A DNA stretch of 9,014 bases from Firmicutes bacterium UBA4049 (GTDB lineage: Bacteria; Bacillota; Desulfotomaculia; Desulfotomaculales; Nap2-2B). Below, one piece after another: positions 1-6,814 of this stretch. Below the pieces are notes generated by a model, which saw only the letters and a list, made by a program, of their open reading frames with translations, searched no databases and was not told where the DNA came from. The stretch is from assembly GCA_002382755.1 (NCBI GenBank), contig DFZT01000076.1, positions 1-9,014 on the forward strand, read 5' to 3'. Position numbers and translations under genes: made by a program. Each line of letters starts with the position of its first letter. The first letter of the stretch is position 1.

Positions 1-11
1 GGAAAACTCGT

Positions 12-65
12 GTGTAATTTACACCAGTGACATTTTTATAGAAATATTTCAGGGTGACATTGTCA
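12..65. promoter_or_regulatory. Cluster of palindromes upstream of the marR promoter
   Basis: Three perfect short palindromes lie within 54 bp: GTGTAA-T-TTACAC (12-24), GAAATATTTC (41-50) and TGACA-T-TGTCA (55-65). The octamer GTGACATT is also directly repeated at 27-34 and 54-61. Arms of this kind are typical of dimeric repressor or activator sites. They could serve the efflux operon or a gene to the left of the window. Only the symmetry is seen; which protein binds is unknown. Confidence 0.4.
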
Positions 66-94
66 TTGTCAACGCAAATATTCCCAAAAAATAA

Positions 95-123
95 TTGACA
101 TGCTTTTATAACATGCATATACT
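95..123 (+). promoter_or_regulatory. Sigma-A promoter of the efflux operon
   Basis: TTGACA at 95-100 is followed after exactly 17 bp by TATACT at 118-123, a near-perfect housekeeping promoter. Transcription should begin near 130, leaving a leader of about 45 nt before the regulator's start codon. The sequence ACATGC is directly repeated at 98-103 and 111-116, one copy overlapping the -35 box and the other just before the -10 box, and could add to regulation. Confidence 0.8.
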
Positions 124-135
124 TTACATGGTAAA
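123..135. promoter_or_regulatory. Candidate MarR operator at the transcription start
   Basis: The perfect inverted repeat TTTAC-ATG-GTAAA overlaps the last base of the -10 box and the predicted start site. A dimeric winged-helix repressor bound here would block RNA polymerase. Autorepression of the operon by its first gene is common for the MarR family. The link to this regulator is inferred from position and symmetry only. Confidence 0.5.
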
Positions 136-176
136 TTGTTTATTTCCTTAAGCTTATATACGGAGGTGAACGGTTT

Positions 177-620
177 TTGGATGAAGGTTCCTTATCCCTA
201 TCTTTAGAAAGGCTGGAAATAACAATTCAGCAGTTAATCCGGCGCGTACATGAAAAGATGGAAATTTTAATGGCGCAGGGGATAACAGGCAGCCAATTTT
301 TTGTAATGAAGAAGATATCTGAAAGAGGGAAAATGACTGTCTCTGAGGTTGCCAATGAAATGAATGTTTCCCTGAGCGCAATTACCGCTATGACGGATAG
401 GCTTTACAAAATGGGATTAATCAAACGTGACCGGGATGAAAAAGACCGCAGGCTGGTTTGGCTAACGATCACCCCTCAGGGAGGTAAAACATTGCAGAAT
501 TGCGGTATGAACAGGCAAGAAGTGTTCAGAAAGTATCTGGGGGGTCTTTCACAAGAAGATCTTAACAGCTTGATTAATATCTGTGATAAGATTCTGGCTT
601 CCATAAAGAAAGAACAATAA
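177..620 (+). CDS. MarR-family winged-helix transcriptional regulator
   Basis: This 147-residue protein has the length and layout of MarR repressors. An N-terminal helix carries dimerisation residues, a helix-turn-helix spans about residues 54-76 (TVSEVANEMNVSLSAITAM), and a beta-wing spans about 83-97. The wing carries the family's D-x-R-x(n)-LT pattern as RDEKDRRLVWLTITPQG. The C-terminal helices complete the dimer. The start is TTG, chosen because a strong GGAGGTGA (162-169) sits 7 nt upstream. It is the first gene of an operon with an RND adaptor and pump. MarR proteins in this position usually repress their own pump operon and release DNA on binding a hydrophobic ligand. The ligand cannot be read from sequence. 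Confidence 0.93.
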   Translation: MDEGSLSLSLERLEITIQQLIRRVHEKMEILMAQGITGSQFFVMKKISERGKMTVSEVANEMNVSLSAITAMTDRLYKMGLIKRDRDEKDRRLVWLTITPQGGKTLQNCGMNRQEVFRKYLGGLSQEDLNSLINICDKILASIKKEQ

Positions 621-633
621 GGAGTTGGTCTGT

Positions 634-1821
634 TTGCAAAAAAAGAATCTCTTAATGCAGTATGCCGTCTTGTGCGTTCTGCTGCTTCTTATCCTTGCGT
701 CATGCGGCTGCGGGACCGAACAAGCTTCCAACGGGCAGACGGTCAATCTTATATCCGTCAATACCGCCAAGGTTAAAACTGATGTTTTAAATATTTCAAG
801 AACAGTCAGCGGCAAACTGGAGGCCTGGCAGTCTGCTGATGTGGTATCCAAAGCGCCGGGGAAAGTAGCGGCTGTGCATGTAGATATAGGCAGCGCCGTA
901 CGTGCCGGCCAGTTGATGGTTACGCTGGACAATACGGACCTGGCGGCACGCGTGGAGCAGGCCAGAGCCGGCGTGGCGGCTGCGGAATCAGCTATGGCCA
1001 ATGCCGTTTCAGCGCTGGCCATAGCTAATTCCGCTTACCAGGTGGCCGAAGCGAATTTTCAACGAGGCAAACAACTATTAGAACAGGGGGCAATTTCACG
1101 GGCTGTTTTTGAGGCGGAATATGAGCTAAAGTATAATCAGGCCAAGGGGCAGGCGAACCAGGCTAGAGAGCAGGCGGAGCGCGGCATACCGGCCCAGCTG
1201 GCACAAGCTCGCGCTAATTTGACCCTGGCCGAATCGGCCTACAGCGACAGCCTGATTAAAGCGCCTATTTCCGGTCAGGTAACGGCCCGTAATGTAAACC
1301 CGGGCGAGATGGCTTCCTCTATGGCGCCGGTAATCTCTCTGGTTAATCTTGACAAAGTACAAGTAAAAGCAAATATTGCTGAAAGCTTAATTAATCAGTT
1401 AAAAGAAGGACAAAAAGTACAGGTGGAAATTAGCGCTGTTTCCGAGCGGCCTTTCACAGGTATCATAACAAATCTTGCCCCTGCCGCTGATCCAGTAAGC
1501 AAATGCTTCCCTATTAAGATACAAATTGATAATCCCAAGCACATTTTAAAGCCTGGCATGTTTGCCGAGGTCCGGTTATCCTCCCGGCAAAAAGCGTTAT
1601 TGATCCCTCTGGAAGCAGTAGCAAGAAGTAAGAGCAAAAGTATAATCTGGGTGGCCAAAGATGCTCAGGCCCAAAAGAGAGAGGTTCAAACAGGAGATTC
1701 GGATAGTAAACAGATTGCCATTCTTTCCGGCCTGGTTGAAGGGGAAGAAGTGATAGTTTCCGGGCAGGAATCACTCCAGGAAGGTGTTAAGGTAAAAGTA
1801 CAACATCAGGAAGGAAAATAA
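634..1821 (+). CDS. RND efflux periplasmic adaptor subunit (MFP/HlyD family), lipoprotein
   Basis: This is the membrane-fusion/adaptor subunit that would pair with the RND pump downstream. I choose the TTG at 634 (395 aa) because AAGGAG at 619-624 ends 9 nt before it; a TTG at 625 would sit directly on that site. The protein opens with a lipoprotein signal, a hydrophobic stretch ending in LASC with Cys near residue 24. It therefore probably sits lipid-anchored on the outer face of the membrane. A lipoyl-like half motif follows (about 60-100, with APGKV and VDIGSAVRAGQ), then an Ala/Gln-rich alpha-helical hairpin (about 105-205). The second lipoyl half is IKAPISGQV, followed by beta-barrel and membrane-proximal domains (about 240-390). 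The length is normal for the family. The gene begins 13 nt after the regulator's stop, so the two are surely cotranscribed. Confidence 0.93.
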   Translation: MQKKNLLMQYAVLCVLLLLILASCGCGTEQASNGQTVNLISVNTAKVKTDVLNISRTVSGKLEAWQSADVVSKAPGKVAAVHVDIGSAVRAGQLMVTLDNTDLAARVEQARAGVAAAESAMANAVSALAIANSAYQVAEANFQRGKQLLEQGAISRAVFEAEYELKYNQAKGQANQAREQAERGIPAQLAQARANLTLAESAYSDSLIKAPISGQVTARNVNPGEMASSMAPVISLVNLDKVQVKANIAESLINQLKEGQKVQVEISAVSERPFTGIITNLAPAADPVSKCFPIKIQIDNPKHILKPGMFAEVRLSSRQKALLIPLEAVARSKSKSIIWVAKDAQAQKREVQTGDSDSKQIAILSGLVEGEEVIVSGQESLQEGVKVKVQHQEGK

Positions 1822-1852
1822 AGGTCCGGCAGTTTGCCTATAGGATCGGAAA

Positions 1853-1898
1853 GCACTTTTAAAAAGCTATAAATTTTAAATCCGGGGCTTTTAAAAGC
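1853..1898. promoter_or_regulatory. AT-rich palindromes / hairpin between adaptor and pump genes
   Basis: The 103-nt gap before the pump holds CTTTT-A-AAAAG (1856-1866) and the perfect 12-bp palindrome GCTTTTAAAAGC (1887-1898). The two can also pair with each other: TTTTAAAAAGC at 1857-1867 against GCTTTTAAAA at 1887-1896, with one bulged base. No U-tract follows, so it does not read as an intrinsic terminator. It could be an RNA stability or processing element between the two genes, or an extra operator. Confidence 0.4.
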
Positions 1899-1924
1899 AT
1901 AGATATGAGGTGTTAGTTTTAATA

Positions 1925-4900
1925 ATGAAAATAACTGATGCGTCTATTAACCGTCCCATGCTGGTGGCAGTTGTAATCATAGTTATGCTTATTCTTGGCG
2001 GCATTTCCTTATCGCGCATGTCTATCGATCTCTTTCCCGAAATGAAACTGCCGGTGGGGGCGGTAATTACCAGTTATCCGGGGGTTGGCCCGGAAGAAAT
2101 CGAAGAACAGATCACCAAACCTTTAGAATCCGTTTTAAGCACGGTAAACGATCTGGACACCGTCAGATCCATCAGCAGTATGGGTACTTCTGCGGTTATC
2201 ATTTTATTTGACTGGGGTAAGGATATGGATTTTGCCGCCCTGGAAATGCGGGAAAAGGTAGATCTCGTCCGCCGTTTTCTGCCGGAAGGAGCAGAGGACC
2301 CGATGATTCTGAAGATGGATCCTACCCAGATGCCCATCATGCAGGTGGCAATTTCCTCTTCGGATCTTGCCGGTTTAAAGCAGGTCAGTGATGATATAAT
2401 TCAGCCCAGGTTAGAAAGAGTAGGCGGGGTAGGCAGCATCTGGACGGCCGGCGGCTTTGAGCGGGAAATTCAAGTACTGGTTGATCCTGTAAAATTACAA
2501 GGTTACGGCCTTACCTTAAATGGGCTTGTTAACGCCTTGAAGGGCGAAAATATGAACGTATCCGGCGGCACTGTAGTAGAAGGCAAAAAAGATTATCTGG
2601 TCAGGGTAACGGGAGAATTTAAAGATCTTCAGGAAATTGAAGAAGTTGTTGTGAACCCTCCCGGAAGCGCGCCTGTCCATATCAGAGACCTGGCCAAAGT
2701 AGTTGACGGCCAAAAGAAAACCACCCAGTACAGCCGGGTGGACGGCCTTCCGGGGCTTACTATGTATATCATGAAGCAAAGCGGGGCAAATACGGTTGGC
2801 GCAGCCCGAAACGTGCGCAAGGCTTTAAACGAGCTGAAGAAAGAGCTTCCTGATGTTAAATTTAACATTATCACCGATCAGTCCGAGTTCATAGAAATGT
2901 CAATTGCTCATGTAATCCGGGAAATCCTGGTGGGTGGTATACTGGCCGTGCTGATCATCTGGTTTTTCCTGCGCAACCTGCGCAGCACATTGATTATTTC
3001 CACAGCAATTCCCATTTCCATCATTTCCACCTTTGTCTTGCTCTATTTCAGCGGGATGACGCTTAATCTGATTTCCATGGGGGGTCTGGCTCTTGGTGTA
3101 GGGTTAATTGTAGATGACGCCATTGTGGTTTTGGAGAATATCTTCAGGCACCGCCAGCAGGGATACGGAATGATTGAAGCAGCCCGGGTGGCTACGGACG
3201 AAGTTGGCAGCCCCGTTATTGCTTCCACGCTTACAACCATGGCTGTTTTTTTACCCATCATTTTTGTCCAGGGTCTTGCGGCCGAGCTTTTTAAACCAAT
3301 GGCCTTAACGGTTTCTTTCTCGGTTTTTGCCTCCCTGATCGTTGCCCTCACGCTGGTCCCGCTTTTATCATCTCGCTGGATGAGTTTGGAAGAACCTGGT
3401 GAAAAAAGCCTGCTTTACCGTCCCTACCGGGTTTCCGAACGTTTTCACCATGCTTTGGAGAATAATTACAAAAAATTGCTCGATTGGGCTTTAGAACATC
3501 GGCGACGGGTGCTGATTGGGATAACAGTAATCTTTATCTTAAGCATAGGAGTTCTGGCGCTGGTGGGCTTTGAGTTCATACCCACGATGGACGCGGGTTA
3601 CATTCAAGTTACGGTAGACATGCCCAAAGGCTCCTCTTTAGAGGAAACAAATCAGGTGGTTGCCCGGATTGAAAAAATAGCGGAAGGAATACCGGAAGCT
3701 AAGGACATTTTTGCAGGCGTGGGTATTTCCAGCGAAGGAGGAATGATGGGTGCGGGTTCCGCCGACCAGGGACAAGTAGGAATCGATTTGGGCAGCAAAC
3801 TGGAACGAAAAAAATCCGATCGGGAGATAGTAAACGAACTGCGCCGGAAGGTTAAGGAAATTCCCGGCGCCGAGATTAAAGTTGCCGCATCTAATGCCGC
3901 TTTTCAAATGCCGGGTTTTGCGCCCGTTGAAATCCAGATCCTCGGCGACGATCTGGATACCCTGGCCAGCCTGGGAGATCAGGCCGCTCAATTAATAAGA
4001 CAGGTGCCGGGAACCAGCGAAGTAGAGAGCAGCCTGGAGGAGGGCCGGCCGGAAGTGCAGGTGCTGGTACACAGGGATCGTGCCGCGACTTACGGGCTGA
4101 GCCCGGCCGAGGTGGCCTCTACTGTACGGACGGCTATCGATGGTGTTGTGGCCACCCGTTACCGTACCGGAGGGGAGGAAGTTGACATCCGGTTGCAATT
4201 GGCCGAGGGCGCCTCCGCCAGATTAAACGATCTTGCCGGCGTGGATATTCTTTCTCCAGGGGGGACAAAACTGCCTTTAAGCCAGGTAGCGTCCTTAAAT
4301 GTCACAACCGGGCCGCAGGAAATTGAGCGGCAAGATCGCACCCGCCTGGTAACGGTCAGTTCTCAACTATCCGGGCGGGATCTGAACAGCGTAACCAGGG
4401 AGATCAGGGCAAAACTGACCTCTTTGCATCTTCCGCCCGGTTACTGGATTAATATTGGCGGGGAGCAGGAAATGATGAGCGAGTCCTTCAGTTCCCTTGG
4501 CCTGGCTATGATCCTGGCTGTGATATTGGTTTACCTGTTGATGGTGGCGCAATTCGAATCGGCGCTTTATCCTTTCATCATTATGTTTTCCGTGCCTGTA
4601 ACTTTGATCGGCATTGTCTTCAGCCTGCTGATTACGGGCCGGGCCTTTAGCGTGCCTGCTTTTATTGGCGTGATCATGCTGGTGGGTATAGTGGTGAAGA
4701 ATGCCATAGTGCTCATTGACTATGTGAACAAGCTTCGCGCCAGAGGGCTTAGCCGGCGGGAAGCCCTGCTTAAAGCTGGTCCAACCCGCCTGCGGCCAAT
4801 TTTAATGACCGCTTTAACTGCCATTCTGGCCATGTTTCCCATGGCTCTGGCCATTGGTGAAGGCGCGGAGGGACAGGCTCCTATGGCTACGGTGGTCATT

Positions 4901-5041
4901 GGCGGGCTAGTCTTTTCGACTTTGATTACTCTTGTGCTGGTTCCCGTTATTTACGATATCCTGGACAACTGGAAAGAAAGGCGGCGCTCTAAGCCGGAGG
5001 GAAAAGCGCTTGGCAGTCCGGCGCCAGATGCAAAATCATGA
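1925..5041 (+). CDS. RND-family multidrug/solute efflux transporter, AcrB/HAE1-like
   Basis: This full-length 1038-residue inner-membrane pump has the duplicated RND layout. TM1 (about 12-30) is followed by a large porter loop, TM2-TM6 (about 333-490), TM7 (about 530-550), a second porter loop and TM8-TM12 (about 858-1015). The proton relay is intact: GVGLIVDDAIVVLEN in TM4 carries the paired Asp (about 397-398), and GIVVKNAIVLIDY in TM10 carries the essential Lys (about 925). It should therefore be an active proton antiporter. The porter motifs PGVGPEEIEEQIT and FPEMKLP are typical of hydrophobe/amphiphile pumps. I prefer ATG 1925, giving MKITDASINRP, the usual RND opening, with AGGTG at 1908-1912 upstream. 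A GTG at 1910 is in frame but has no ribosome site. Substrate cannot be inferred. It works with the adaptor encoded upstream. Confidence 0.95.
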   Translation: MKITDASINRPMLVAVVIIVMLILGGISLSRMSIDLFPEMKLPVGAVITSYPGVGPEEIEEQITKPLESVLSTVNDLDTVRSISSMGTSAVIILFDWGKDMDFAALEMREKVDLVRRFLPEGAEDPMILKMDPTQMPIMQVAISSSDLAGLKQVSDDIIQPRLERVGGVGSIWTAGGFEREIQVLVDPVKLQGYGLTLNGLVNALKGENMNVSGGTVVEGKKDYLVRVTGEFKDLQEIEEVVVNPPGSAPVHIRDLAKVVDGQKKTTQYSRVDGLPGLTMYIMKQSGANTVGAARNVRKALNELKKELPDVKFNIITDQSEFIEMSIAHVIREILVGGILAVLIIWFFLRNLRSTLIISTAIPISIISTFVLLYFSGMTLNLISMGGLALGVGLIVDDAIVVLENIFRHRQQGYGMIEAARVATDEVGSPVIASTLTTMAVFLPIIFVQGLAAELFKPMALTVSFSVFASLIVALTLVPLLSSRWMSLEEPGEKSLLYRPYRVSERFHHALENNYKKLLDWALEHRRRVLIGITVIFILSIGVLALVGFEFIPTMDAGYIQVTVDMPKGSSLEETNQVVARIEKIAEGIPEAKDIFAGVGISSEGGMMGAGSADQGQVGIDLGSKLERKKSDREIVNELRRKVKEIPGAEIKVAASNAAFQMPGFAPVEIQILGDDLDTLASLGDQAAQLIRQVPGTSEVESSLEEGRPEVQVLVHRDRAATYGLSPAEVASTVRTAIDGVVATRYRTGGEEVDIRLQLAEGASARLNDLAGVDILSPGGTKLPLSQVASLNVTTGPQEIERQDRTRLVTVSSQLSGRDLNSVTREIRAKLTSLHLPPGYWINIGGEQEMMSESFSSLGLAMILAVILVYLLMVAQFESALYPFIIMFSVPVTLIGIVFSLLITGRAFSVPAFIGVIMLVGIVVKNAIVLIDYVNKLRARGLSRREALLKAGPTRLRPILMTALTAILAMFPMALAIGEGAEGQAPMATVVIGGLVFSTLITLVLVPVIYDILDNWKERRRSKPEGKALGSPAPDAKS

Positions 5042-5295
5042 AAAGGCGGAAACTGACCCAGATAACCTGGGCAAGTAGTAGGCAAGTAGGGACGGTTCTT
5101 GCTTGCTAATTATCCTGAAAATTAACTTGCATTAGGAAGGTCAACTGCCTATACGCTCATGTTAGTAATGCCCAAAATCGCATTTAAGGCATTGACCTCC
5201 CTTTATTTGATGAATTTTCATCGTCTGATGGCGCCGCTTCGGCTGTATGGATGTCTATTCACTGCTACCGGCATAGCAGGGGATTGTCTTTATAG
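5042..5295. other. Non-coding stretch with repeats after the efflux operon
   Basis: I see no supportable gene here. A small hairpin CCCAG-ATAAC-CTGGG (5057-5071) follows the pump but lacks a U-run, so termination there is doubtful. GGCAAGTAG is directly repeated (5070-5078 and 5081-5089). Next comes GGGACGGTTCTT (5089-5100), with GCAAG/CTTGC arms (5082-5086 and 5098-5102). From memory, GGGACGGTTCT-like strings recur around IS200/REP-type elements in clostridia, so this may be a mobile-element scar. A longer imperfect stem is annotated separately. Confidence 0.5.
5138..5198. repeat. Imperfect inverted repeat with 12-bp arms
   Basis: AGGTCAACTGCCT (5138-5150) pairs with AGGCATTGACCT (5187-5198). 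All 12 base pairs match, with a single bulged C and a loop of 36 nt. It lies in the gene-free stretch after the efflux operon. It could be an RNA hairpin or the ends of a very small mobile-element remnant. There is no U-tract directly after it, so it is not a clear terminator. Confidence 0.5.
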
Positions 5296-5871
5296 GCAGG
5301 TCGATGCGGGTTAACAATTCGCTTTCCGGAACTTCCATCGGCGAATTCAAGTAATATTCATATTAGTGTGTTTAAGATTGACTTGAATATGCGGAACAGC
5401 CGCCTGAAGCTCTGGGAGGATGCAGTGCGCGATAATTCGGGCGGTGAGAAGTTCGTTGTTTTCTTTTCCGTGCTTTCCGCCCTGATGACGTATACCAGGG
5501 CGCGCGCAATGGAAGCGGCGGGAGCCGACGCCGATAATGATACCCGTGTTTTGTTGATGGACAACCCGTTTGGTCCCATATCCTCGGAGCACCTTTTAAA
5601 TCCATTGTTTGAAATTGCCAGAAAACACCGCACGCAACTTATCTGCTTGTCGGACCTCAAGCAAAATTCAATTATGAATTGCTTCAATCTGATTTATATG
5701 CTCAAAGTGCGAACCAGCGCCATTGGCGGCAACGAGTATCTGAAGTTCGATGAAATCATCCGTGATGAAAATGCTATTGATCATGACGAGAGACTGGAAA
5801 AAGCCATCTTCCGCATTTCAGACTTCAAACAGGTTTCCCTGTTTGACCAATTGCAACCGGAATCTAAATGA
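5296..5871 (+). pseudogene. 5'-truncated SMC/SbcC-like ABC ATPase, C-terminal fragment
   Basis: The open frame starts just after a stop at 5293-5295. Recognisable protein begins around 5365 (SVFKIDLNMRN) and runs to a normal-looking C-terminus. It carries the ABC signature SGGEKF (about residues 24-29, counted from the GTG at 5368), a Walker B strand VLLMDNPFG (about 61-69) and a following LICLSD strand. These are the C-terminal half of the ATP-binding head of large coiled-coil ATPases. The Walker A motif, Q-loop and coiled coil are absent, and no ribosome site precedes the GTG at 5368. It is therefore almost certainly a remnant. The usual catalytic Glu after the Walker B Asp is Asn here, which may be normal for this subfamily. 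The parent protein could be a DNA-repair or phage-defence ATPase; I cannot name it. Confidence 0.7.
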
Positions 5872-5956
5872 CAGGACTGGAGTTGCATGCTTCTCCTTTT
5901 TTGACCAGTTCATCAACCAGTTCTTCCGCAGCTTTCCCGGTTAAGGCTATGGCTCC
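5864..5956 (-). pseudogene. Scrap of a phasin-like protein (COG3937-type)
   Basis: This is a 30-codon open stretch on the minus strand with a stop just before it (5957-5959) and no usable start codon. Its core, KAAEELVDELVKKGE, matches my memory of the N-terminal helix of clostridial phasin-like or polyhydroxyalkanoate-regulator proteins, where an ALT-x-EKAEELVDELVKKGE motif follows a hydrophobic segment. After this motif the reading frame decays to CNSSPVI and a stop inside the last codons of the ATPase fragment. It lies just downstream of the winged-helix regulator on the same strand. I read it as the surviving middle of a gene broken by the rearrangement that brought in the ATPase piece. 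The match is from a short motif only. Confidence 0.4.
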
Positions 5957-5990
5957 TCAACCCCAATATACCCAAATATCCTGTAAAAAC

Positions 5991-6689
5991 TTACGTTGCT
6001 TTTTCCAGTGTCTCCTCAAAGAAATTCATCAGCAGGGCGTGTTCGGATTGATTAAGTTCAGCCAGGTTGGCCTGGAATCTGTCCATATAGCTGACAATCT
6101 GGGACAGCAGCGGAAACTGGTTGGCTGTTTTCAACATGCTGCCCATGACGGCGCCGGTAAATATAATCAGTCCTGTTTCCGCTCTGATCGTATTCATCAC
6201 TACATTTTTAACCAGTCCGACACCCTTTTCACTGATGGTTTGCAGTTGAGTGGTCAAGAGGACTATCATATATGCGCTGAAAATCAGGGGGCTTTCCAGG
6301 CCAGGCAATTCATCCATCAGTTGTTCGACTATTTCCTTGGGATTGTCTCTTTTTAGCTTTTCACACAGAGACAATAGCCTTTCATTGACTTGCTGCCATT
6401 CCTTGGCAGGGATCTTCTCCTTCAAGGCTTCCCCGGACAGAACCAGATCACCCAGGTGTGTGGGTGTGAAGAGCACCATAGCCCGGCCGGGAAATTTTTC
6501 TCCTTGGTTAACTTCGTATTGGCTGGCTAAAAGACCTTCCTTTTCCAACTTTTTCATCATCTCATAAGCGCTCCACTTGCTGACTTTCAACAGTTCGGCC
6601 ACCCTAGCATAATGTACCGGCAGGTTAGTTGTTTCATAAAGCTGTTTAATCTTTTTCAGAAAGTCTATTCGTCGCCGGGTGATGCGCAT
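5991..6689 (-). CDS. Winged-helix DNA-binding regulator with helical C-terminal domain
   Basis: This 232-residue protein begins MRITRRRIDFLKKIKQLYE. A helix-turn-helix spans about residues 26-52 (VHYARVAELLKVSKWSAYEMM), followed by a wing-like segment up to about residue 78 containing KFPGRAMVLFTPT. The remaining 150 residues are predicted helical, with two hydrophobic stretches (about 133-152 and 172-192) that could form a ligand pocket or dimer interface. The fold is that of MarR/Lrp-type regulators, but I do not recognise a named family. The start ATG is preceded by AAGGAG 9 nt upstream. A separate promoter lies in front, although the gene follows the patatin gene by 125 bp on the same strand. 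It may control the lipid genes or itself. The target is unknown. Confidence 0.75.
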   Translation of the reverse strand: MRITRRRIDFLKKIKQLYETTNLPVHYARVAELLKVSKWSAYEMMKKLEKEGLLASQYEVNQGEKFPGRAMVLFTPTHLGDLVLSGEALKEKIPAKEWQQVNERLLSLCEKLKRDNPKEIVEQLMDELPGLESPLIFSAYMIVLLTTQLQTISEKGVGLVKNVVMNTIRAETGLIIFTGAVMGSMLKTANQFPLLSQIVSYMDRFQANLAELNQSEHALLMNFFEETLEKAT

Positions 6690-6730
6690 TATATTCTTCT
6701 CCTTAAGTTAGTTGTTTCTGTCACTTCGTA

Positions 6731-6759
6731 TTATTATCCCCTATGTGCCTGCCAGTCAA
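6731..6759 (-). promoter_or_regulatory. Sigma-A promoter of the winged-helix regulator
   Basis: On the minus strand, TTGACT (6759-6754) is followed after 17 bp by TAATAA (6736-6731). Transcription would begin near 6724, about 35 nt before the regulator's ATG, with the AAGGAG site (6704-6699) in between. The promoter lies wholly in the gap after the patatin stop, so the regulator can be expressed independently of the acyltransferase-patatin pair. Confidence 0.6.
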
Positions 6760-6814
6760 GAGCTGCCCGTCTTTCGATTACTTATCTTTTTCTGCCGGTT
6801 TGATTTCCGGTTCC

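Noticed and set aside
5868..6356. Long + strand open frame (162 codons) opposite the winged-helix regulator
   Set aside because: It is antisense to a well-supported gene, has no ribosome site and is low in protein-like motifs.
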